Part shown: in pieces, positions 13,312 through 17,738 of the stretch | Position numbering within the stretch: the stretch's first letter is position 1 | Layout: each line of letters starts with the position of its first letter | Assembly (NCBI GenBank): GCA_018402095.1 | Contig: JAGYJO010000009.1 | Span: 1-17,738, forward strand | Source of the DNA: a bacterium | GTDB taxonomy: Bacteria; Margulisbacteria; Marinamargulisbacteria; SXXA01 | Direction: 5' to 3' | Length of the DNA stretch: 17,738 nucleotides | Notes under the pieces: generated by a model | Seen by the model: only the letters and a program-made list of their open reading frames with translations | What the model was told of the DNA's origin: nothing | Database searches by the model: none | Made by a program: the position numbers and the translations under genes

Positions 13312-13348
13312 TCTGAGGGAAAGCGCCTAAACGGTGCTTTCCCTCAGA
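13312..13348 (+). repeat. 16-bp stem hairpin, loop TAAAC
   Basis: 13312-13327 (TCTGAGGGAAAGCGCC) pairs with 13333-13348 (GGTGCTTTCCCTCAGA) with one G-T pair and a five-base loop. It lies just after the stop of the NadD-like gene and could slow or end transcription, but no T-run follows on either strand. Confidence 0.85.
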
Positions 13349-13359
13349 CGCCCTGGAGC

Positions 13360-13398
13360 TCGATGTTGAGTCTGCCGATTTGGCGGACTCAACATCGA
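13360..13398 (+). repeat. 17-bp stem hairpin, loop GATTT
   Basis: 13360-13376 (TCGATGTTGAGTCTGCC) pairs with 13382-13398 (GGCGGACTCAACATCGA) with a single T-G pair. The stop codon and last residues of uvrA (- strand) lie inside its right arm. Again there is no T-run. Confidence 0.85.
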
Positions 13399-16238
13399 AA
13401 GAAAGGCCTCCGGGGGAGGGGTTGTGGGCACCTCCTCGGCGCCTCCCCGGTATGGGATCCCGCCGTAGCAGCCACAGTCTCAGGGGTCCCCATGGCCACG
13501 ACTTGGCCGCCACCACTCCCGCCTTCGGGGCCGAGGTCGATCAGATAGTCCGCAACTTTGATGACATCGAGGTTGTGCTCGATCACGATGACGGTGTTGC
13601 CTGCATCCACGAGGCGATTGAGGACTTCTAGGAGATGCGCGATATCGGCAAAGTGCAAGCCGGTGGTCGGTTCGTCCAAGAGATAAACGGTTTTGCCTGT
13701 GCTGCGTTTGCTCAGCTCTTTGGCGAGTTTGATACGTTGGGCTTCGCCACCGCTGAGTGTGGTGGCGTTTTGACCCAGCTGGACATAGCCGAGTCCGACG
13801 TCTTGGAGTGTGACGAGTTTTGAGCGAATCGATGGCACGGCAGCAAAGAGGTCTGCGGCATCGTCGACGGTCATGTTCAGTACGTCAGAAATGTTGTATC
13901 CCTTGTATTTCACTTCGAGGGTTTGGGTGTTGTATCGTTTGCCTTTGCAGACTTCGCAGGTCACGAACACATCGGAGAGAAAGTGCATTTCGATTTTGAC
14001 TAGGCCGTCTCCTTGGCAGGATTCGCAGCGTCCACCTTTGACGTTGAAACTAAAACGACCCGGCCCATAGCCTCGGATTTTGGCTTCTCTCGTCGTGGCG
14101 AAGAGTTCGCGTAAGGGCGTGAACAATCCTGTGTAGGTGGCCGGATTTGACCGTGGCGTACGGCCAATGGGGGATTGGTCGATGAGGATGACTTTGTCCA
14201 AATGCTCGAAGCCGGTGATGCGGTCATGTGTGCCTGGGCGTTCTTTGCTTTTGTAGAAATGGCGCATCAGGGCGGGCTGTAAGATATCTGTGACGAGGGT
14301 GCTTTTGCCGGATCCAGAAACGCCGGTGACGCCGACGAGACATCCGAGAGGAAAGTTGACCGTGATGTTTTGGAGATTGTTTTCGCGGGCGCCATGCACG
14401 GTGAGCATGCGGTCTGTAGCGATGGGGCGTCTGTTTGCCGGTACGACAATAGATTTTCGCCCAGACAAATAGTCCCCTGTGATGGAGGTTTCGCAGGCGA
14501 GAAGTCCGTCGACACTGCCGGAAAAAACAACATGCCCCCCATGGCGACCGGCTCTCGGCCCGATGTCCACGACGTGATCCGCGATACGGACCATGTCTTC
14601 GTCATGTTCGACGACGATTAGGGTGTTGCCGATATCACGTAGGCGAATGAGGGCTTCGATGAGGCGTTGGTTGTCCCGTTGGTGGAGGCCGATGCTGGGC
14701 TCGTCGAGGACGTAGAGGACACCCGTGAGTCCTGCCCCGATCTGTGTCGCGAGACGAATACGCTGAAACTCACCGCCAGACAGCCCGTTTGATTTGCGAG
14801 ACAAGGTCAAGTAATGCAAGCCCACGTGGGTCAAAAACCCAACCCGACTGACGATTTCTCTGTGTACCCGTCCGATGATTTCGCGTTCTTTGTCGGTGAG
14901 TGCCAAGGTTTTCATCCAGTCGAGGAGATCTCCAATACTTTGTTGGCAGAGGTCATGAATGCCCAATCCACCGATGGTGACGTGGCGTGCTTCTGGGCGT
15001 AGCCGGGATCCGTGACAGACTTGGCAGGGTTTGGCGCTCATATAGCTTTGGAAAAAGAGTCGCATGCCTTCTGATGGTGTGTTGACATAGCGGCGACGCA
15101 GATTCGTGAGTAGTCCTTCCCATCCGCCGTAGCGGTGGGTTTTGCGTACCTCTGTACTTTTCATGAAGGGGTTGTCTTCGACTTCTTTGGGGACGCCGTA
15201 GAGAAAGATGTTGCGTTGTTCCGTGGTTAGCGCGTTGTAGGGGGTATCTAGCGTGAATCCCATGAGTTTGCCGGTTTTGGCACATGCTTGGCCGTAGTAG
15301 GTGTTGTCGATGTTGATGACCTTGCCGGTGCATGAGCGCAGTGCGTTTTCTGGAAACTCGATGACCAACTCGGGGTCGAAATCGAGTTTGTCCCCGAGTC
15401 CTTTGCACTCGGTGCATGCGCCGGCCGGTGCATTAAATGAAAACAAACGGGGACTCATTTCTGGAATCGAAAATTGACAACCTGAACAGGCGAGGTGTTC
15501 AGAAAAAATAGTCGTCGTGTCGCCGGCAACGATAGAGACGAGACCGTCCGCAGCCCGTAGTGATGTTTCGACGGATTCGAAGAGGCGGCTACTTTCTGCA
15601 TCTGAAACGGTGATGCGATCGACGACGATATCGATGTTGTGTTTTTTGTTTTTGTCCAATGTGGGCCAGTCTTCGTCCAGTCGGTGTAGCGTGCCATTGA
15701 TACGGACACGGACAAATCCATCTTTTTGGGCGGTTTCCAGGATGCCCCGGTGCTCACCTTTTTTGTCCCGAATAATGGGCGCCATGATGGTGACTTGGGT
15801 GTCGGCCATATGGGTGAGGATGGCATCCATGATTTCTTGGGCACTTTGGCGTTGGATGGGTTCTTTGCATTTCGGGCAATGGGGGTGGCCGATACTGGCA
15901 AACAGGAGTCTCAAATAGTCGTAGATTTCGGTGACGGTTCCGACGGTGGATCTGGGGTTATGTGACGCTGTTTTTTGGTCGATAGAAATCGCTGGAGACA
16001 GACCTTCGATGGCATCGACATCGGGCTTGTCCATTTTGTCTAGAAACTGCCTGGCGTAGGATGACAGTGATTCCATATAGCGGCGTTGGCCTTCCGCGAA
16101 AATCGTGTCAAAAGCGAGCGATGATTTCCCGGATCCAGACAATCCGGTGAAGACGATCAAGGCGTTGCGCGGCAAGGTGACGGAGATGTTTTTGAGGTTG
16201 TGCACGCGGGCACCGAGGACATTGATATCTGTTAGCAT
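13389..16238 (-). CDS. uvrA: UvrA excinuclease ATPase subunit
   Basis: UvrA is the damage-sensing ABC ATPase of nucleotide excision repair, loading UvrB on lesions. The 949-aa product has two complete ATPase halves: Walker A GLSGSGKS (32-39) and GVSGSGKS (639-646), signatures LSGGEFQRIRLA (486-497) and LSGGEAQRIKLA (828-839), and Walker B regions YVLDEPSIGL and YLLDEPTTGL. Zinc ligands are kept: C251/C254 with C275/C278 in the first half, and C738/C741 with C761/C764 in the second. The ATG at 16238 has GGAG 7 bases upstream. The C-terminus is abnormal: after SHTG the usual short tail is replaced by Arg/Pro-rich residues and RRPFFRC (about 937-949) encoded by the end of a palindromic element. 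Function should survive because the ATPase core ends earlier. No SOS box is evident. Confidence 0.97.
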   Translation of the reverse strand: MLTDINVLGARVHNLKNISVTLPRNALIVFTGLSGSGKSSLAFDTIFAEGQRRYMESLSSYARQFLDKMDKPDVDAIEGLSPAISIDQKTASHNPRSTVGTVTEIYDYLRLLFASIGHPHCPKCKEPIQRQSAQEIMDAILTHMADTQVTIMAPIIRDKKGEHRGILETAQKDGFVRVRINGTLHRLDEDWPTLDKNKKHNIDIVVDRITVSDAESSRLFESVETSLRAADGLVSIVAGDTTTIFSEHLACSGCQFSIPEMSPRLFSFNAPAGACTECKGLGDKLDFDPELVIEFPENALRSCTGKVINIDNTYYGQACAKTGKLMGFTLDTPYNALTTEQRNIFLYGVPKEVEDNPFMKSTEVRKTHRYGGWEGLLTNLRRRYVNTPSEGMRLFFQSYMSAKPCQVCHGSRLRPEARHVTIGGLGIHDLCQQSIGDLLDWMKTLALTDKEREIIGRVHREIVSRVGFLTHVGLHYLTLSRKSNGLSGGEFQRIRLATQIGAGLTGVLYVLDEPSIGLHQRDNQRLIEALIRLRDIGNTLIVVEHDEDMVRIADHVVDIGPRAGRHGGHVVFSGSVDGLLACETSITGDYLSGRKSIVVPANRRPIATDRMLTVHGARENNLQNITVNFPLGCLVGVTGVSGSGKSTLVTDILQPALMRHFYKSKERPGTHDRITGFEHLDKVILIDQSPIGRTPRSNPATYTGLFTPLRELFATTREAKIRGYGPGRFSFNVKGGRCESCQGDGLVKIEMHFLSDVFVTCEVCKGKRYNTQTLEVKYKGYNISDVLNMTVDDAADLFAAVPSIRSKLVTLQDVGLGYVQLGQNATTLSGGEAQRIKLAKELSKRSTGKTVYLLDEPTTGLHFADIAHLLEVLNRLVDAGNTVIVIEHNLDVIKVADYLIDLGPEGGSGGGQVVAMGTPETVAATAGSHTGEAPRRCPQPLPRRPFFRC

Positions 16239-16260
16239 GGCGTACTCCGAAAAAAGAGAA

Positions 16261-16402
16261 TTAAAAGGGTATTAGCCCTTTTAAAAATTCCGCTTACTCG
16301 CCAACGGCGAGCAAGAAAAGAGATCTCAAAGGGAAACGCCCTTTGGGTCCCGTAAGGATGGTTAAGTTACAAAACCACTAAGATAATGGATAGCTGGTTT
16401 TG
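16261..16402. repeat. array of four hairpins upstream of uvrA
   Basis: Four inverted repeats follow one another. TTAAAAGGG/CCCTTTTAA pair at 16261-16269 and 16276-16284. CTCGCC/GGCGAG (loop AAC) pair at 16297-16302 and 16306-16311, extended by more pairs with one mismatch. CAAAGGG/CCCTTTG pair at 16327-16333 and 16339-16345. CAAAACCA/TGGTTTTG pair at 16370-16377 and 16395-16402. The order of GGGC-type hairpin, A-rich spacer, CTCGCC hairpin, A-rich spacer and AAAGGG/GGTCCC resembles 16451-16540 in the next element. The first hairpin lies only about 22 bases before the uvrA start and would be in its leader. Confidence 0.75.
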
Positions 16403-16428
16403 GGGCAATCGACGTCTGTTTGTTTCCC

Positions 16429-16632
16429 GTAATCATTTCCTAGGCAGGGGGGGGGCTGGGGTCAAAGCCCCCGAAAAAAACAGCCTGCTCGCCGGAGGCG
16501 ATCAGGAAAAAAGTTTTTGAAAGGGCTGTCGCTGGTCCCTGAGGTTTCTCGAAGGGTGGTCCCTGAGCTTGTCGAAGGGTGGTCCCTGAGCTTGTCGAAG
16601 GGTTCGATCCCCCTCCCTCTAGGAAACAGTAA
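16429..16632. mobile_element. MITE-like element with terminal inverted repeats (copy 2)
   Basis: The left end (16429-16455) reads GTAATCATTTCCTAG, then a run of G. The right end (16609-16632), read on the other strand, is TTACTGTTTCCTAG, then GGGAGGGGG. Both match the ends of the 1677-1963 unit. Inside are a GGGGGCT/AGCCCCC hairpin (16451-16457 with 16466-16472), a CCTGCTCGCC/GGCGATCAGG hairpin with one mismatch (16484-16493 with 16497-16506), and three tandem GGTCCCTGAG boxes (16534-16603). The right end also forms GGAAACAGT-A-ACTGTTTCC (16622-16640). No protein is encoded. Confidence 0.6.
16534..16603 (+). repeat. three tandem GGTCCCTGAG...CGAAGGGT boxes
   Basis: Head-to-tail copies occupy 16534-16557 (24 bp, middle part diverged), 16558-16580 (23 bp) and 16581-16603 (23 bp, identical to the second). 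A single diverged copy is at 1707-1730 in the related element. I recall this kind of CCCTTCGACAAGCTCAGGG motif as a widespread dispersed repeat in bacterial genomes; I cannot confirm that here. Confidence 0.85.
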
Positions 16633-16717
16633 CTGTTTCCCGTAGGGGCTAGATAGTTATAAGGTGTTTTATACTTCTAAAGTACTTATTTAGAATTGTA
16701 TACCCATCCCAAAATAA

Positions 16718-16825
16718 AACCGGGTACGCGTGGCTTTCCAAATTGCGCTAGTCACATTGCTCGCTGAACTTGAAAAGCCGTATGTTTCTATTTTAGTAGG
16801 GCCCAGGCAAGTGGGTAATCGTTGA
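16718..16825 (+). pseudogene. truncated fragment of an AAA-type ATPase (DUF4143/AAA_14-like)
   Basis: A 35-codon frame reads VTLLAELEKPYVSILVGPRQVGNR and stops at TGA (16823-16825). The segment matches the start of AAA ATPases of the AAA_14/DUF4143 kind, where LVGPRQVGKTT is the Walker A loop. Here the chain ends just where the catalytic Lys should follow VG, and nothing further downstream resumes the family. There is no proper start codon or ribosome site; a TAA in frame precedes it at 16715. It is probably a relic left beside the repeat element at 16429-16632. The match is short, so chance cannot be fully excluded. Confidence 0.5.
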
Positions 16826-16861
16826 TGTCATTTGGCTTTGGTGCTGGGGCGTGATGATGTG

Positions 16862-17656
16862 TTAAAGCCCTTTCTCAATTGCGGATTTGATCTTCGCAAT
16901 TCGGGTGTCATCAGAGGGGTGCGTGGACATGAATTCTGGCGGGGTGTTTCCGCCCGAATTGGCAGACATCCGTTGCCAGAAAGAGATCGCTGCCTTGGGA
17001 TCGTAGCCGGCTTTTTGCATCAAAATGAGTCCGATATGATCCGCTTCGCTTTCGTGGTCGCGGCTATAGGGGAGCAATACGCCCAAAGTGGTGCCCATGC
17101 CGTAGACCCCGCCAAATAGTTGTCGGGTTTCTTCTGGGGATGTTTTGGTGAACTCATTGAGTAGGAGTCCCCCGGTGTTTACCAGTGATTTTTGACTCAT
17201 ACGTTCGTTACCGTGTTTGGCGATGGCGTGAGCGACTTCGTGGGCCAAAATGACGGCGAGACCTTCTTCATTTTCGGCGATCGGCATGATGCCGGTATAA
17301 ACGACGACTTTTCCGCCAGGCATGCAAAAAGCATTGACCATTTTGGGATCATCGATGAGCGTGAATTCCCAATTGTAGACAGACAAATCATTGGCGAAGC
17401 CGTATTCATGCGCCAGTTCTTCTGTGGCCTGTATCAATCGCTTGGCGATTCGCTGGAGCATGGCGGTGCCTGTGAGGTCTGTGGATACCTTGGCCTGAGA
17501 GAGCATTTTTGTGTATTCCTTGGCGCTGAGTGATGCAAGTTGGGACTCGTCCATCATGATGACACGGTTGCGTCCGGTCATGGGGACATCGCTGCAGCCA
17601 CTGAGGAGCAGCGTTCCGACGAGTCCAAGAGTTCCGATAATCTGCCAATAACGCAT
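16862..17656 (-). CDS. M48 family zinc metalloprotease, lipoprotein (LoiP/BepA-like)
   Basis: The 264-aa product has a lipoprotein signal: basic start, hydrophobic core and lipobox LLSGC with Cys21 as the lipidated residue. Ser22 at +2 fits sorting to the outer membrane. The peptidase domain shows AFCMPGGKVVVYTG (109-122), the zinc motif HEVAH (139-143) and the third-ligand motif HESEADHIG (201-209), then a helical end with STHPSDDTRI. This matches periplasmic M48 proteases that degrade misfolded outer-membrane proteins, such as LoiP and BepA; there is no TPR domain, so it is closer to LoiP. AGGAG lies before the ATG. It is the last complete gene; the 82 bases beyond it (17657-17738) would hold its promoter, with TAGGATACA on the - strand as a weak -10 candidate. 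Confidence 0.93.
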   Translation of the reverse strand: MRYWQIIGTLGLVGTLLLSGCSDVPMTGRNRVIMMDESQLASLSAKEYTKMLSQAKVSTDLTGTAMLQRIAKRLIQATEELAHEYGFANDLSVYNWEFTLIDDPKMVNAFCMPGGKVVVYTGIMPIAENEEGLAVILAHEVAHAIAKHGNERMSQKSLVNTGGLLLNEFTKTSPEETRQLFGGVYGMGTTLGVLLPYSRDHESEADHIGLILMQKAGYDPKAAISFWQRMSANSGGNTPPEFMSTHPSDDTRIAKIKSAIEKGL

Positions 17657-17738
17657 AGTGAGGGCTCCTGTTGTGTTTGCTTGTTTGATTTGTGTATCCT
17701 AACTTTTCGTCGAGAGTGCTGTCTATGGAGAGGCGGTG

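Larger units (their letters stand above)
13275..13428. mobile_element. palindromic element between convergent nadD-like gene and uvrA
   Basis: About 154 bp are bounded by imperfect inverted ends. The left (13275-13299) reads CCCAC, a C-run, then AACCCCTCCCAGGAGG. The right (13405-13428), read on the other strand, is CCCACAACCCCTCCC followed by CCGGAGGCC. Inside are two very strong hairpins (13312-13348 and 13360-13398). The left end supplies the last ten codons of the NadD-like gene, and the right end supplies the last thirteen codons of uvrA, including the stops. No protein frame lies inside. Mobility is inferred from the inverted ends and from resemblance to repeats at 8604-8626 and 5161-5181. 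Confidence 0.65.

Noticed and set aside
13312..13398. Classical intrinsic terminators between nadD-like and uvrA
   Set aside because: The stems are strong, but neither hairpin is followed by a T-run on either strand, and they sit inside an inverted-repeat element. They may impede transcription, but I do not call them terminators.
13389..16238. Open frames on the + strand across uvrA
   Set aside because: Several frames of 60-130 codons exist there, but they lack ribosome sites and known motifs, while the - strand uvrA frame is complete with all ATPase and zinc motifs.

Overview
The window is dense bacterial DNA with 14 intact, partial or broken protein genes, no RNA genes that I can see, and an unusual load of small palindromic repeats. 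The envelope looks diderm: a beta-barrel outer-membrane-type protein with a C-terminal Phe, an M48 lipoprotein with a lipobox, a signal-peptide TPR protein and a PBP2/FtsI-type transpeptidase. IspF implies the MEP isoprenoid route. I cannot place the organism; the mix of genes would suit an uncultured or host-associated diderm lineage, but that is weak inference. The + strand is G/T-rich throughout, including across genes read from the - strand, so the whole window probably lies on one replichore arm with + as the leading strand.

Layout: a 3' part of a penicillin-binding protein (1-1148) and ispF (1159-1641); an inverted-repeat-bounded element (1677-1963); selO (2019-3452); an unrecognised protein with ADP-ribosyltransferase-like motifs (3562-4203); a beta-barrel protein (4291-5136) and a periplasmic TPR protein (5221-5925). 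A probable metabolic operon follows: a large Orn/Lys/Arg decarboxylase (5909-8554), an ATP-grasp ligase split into two reading frames (8646-8912 and 8971-10164) and a C45-type Ntn acyltransferase/hydrolase (10165-11142). Next come a convergent Fic AMP-transferase with a two-and-a-half-copy operator-like repeat upstream (- strand, 11183-12322), a NadD-like adenylyltransferase (12540-13307), convergent uvrA (- strand, to 16238), a repeat-filled gap of about 620 bp holding a second inverted-repeat element and a truncated AAA-ATPase fragment, and an M48 lipoprotein protease (- strand, 16862-17656).

How the genes may work together: the decarboxylase would make a diamine or agmatine-like amine, the ATP-grasp enzyme could join a carboxylate to an amine, and the C45 enzyme could transfer or cleave an acyl group. 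This suggests a small amide-linked polyamine metabolite, but no substrate can be read from sequence. SelO and Fic are both protein AMP-transferases, and the 3562-4203 product may be a third protein-modifying enzyme.

The most interesting signal is a population of compact multi-hairpin palindromic elements. One lies in frame inside the decarboxylase gene (7777-7923, three strong hairpins). One sits at the break in the ATP-grasp gene (8945-8987). One sits between convergent nadD-like and uvrA, and its two inverted ends supply the C-terminal tails and stop codons of both proteins (13275-13428). Two more are bounded by a shared inverted repeat and carry a shared 23-24 nt box (1677-1963 and 16429-16632). 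Together they look like a non-autonomous palindromic element family that enters, lengthens and breaks genes; no transposase is present in the window.
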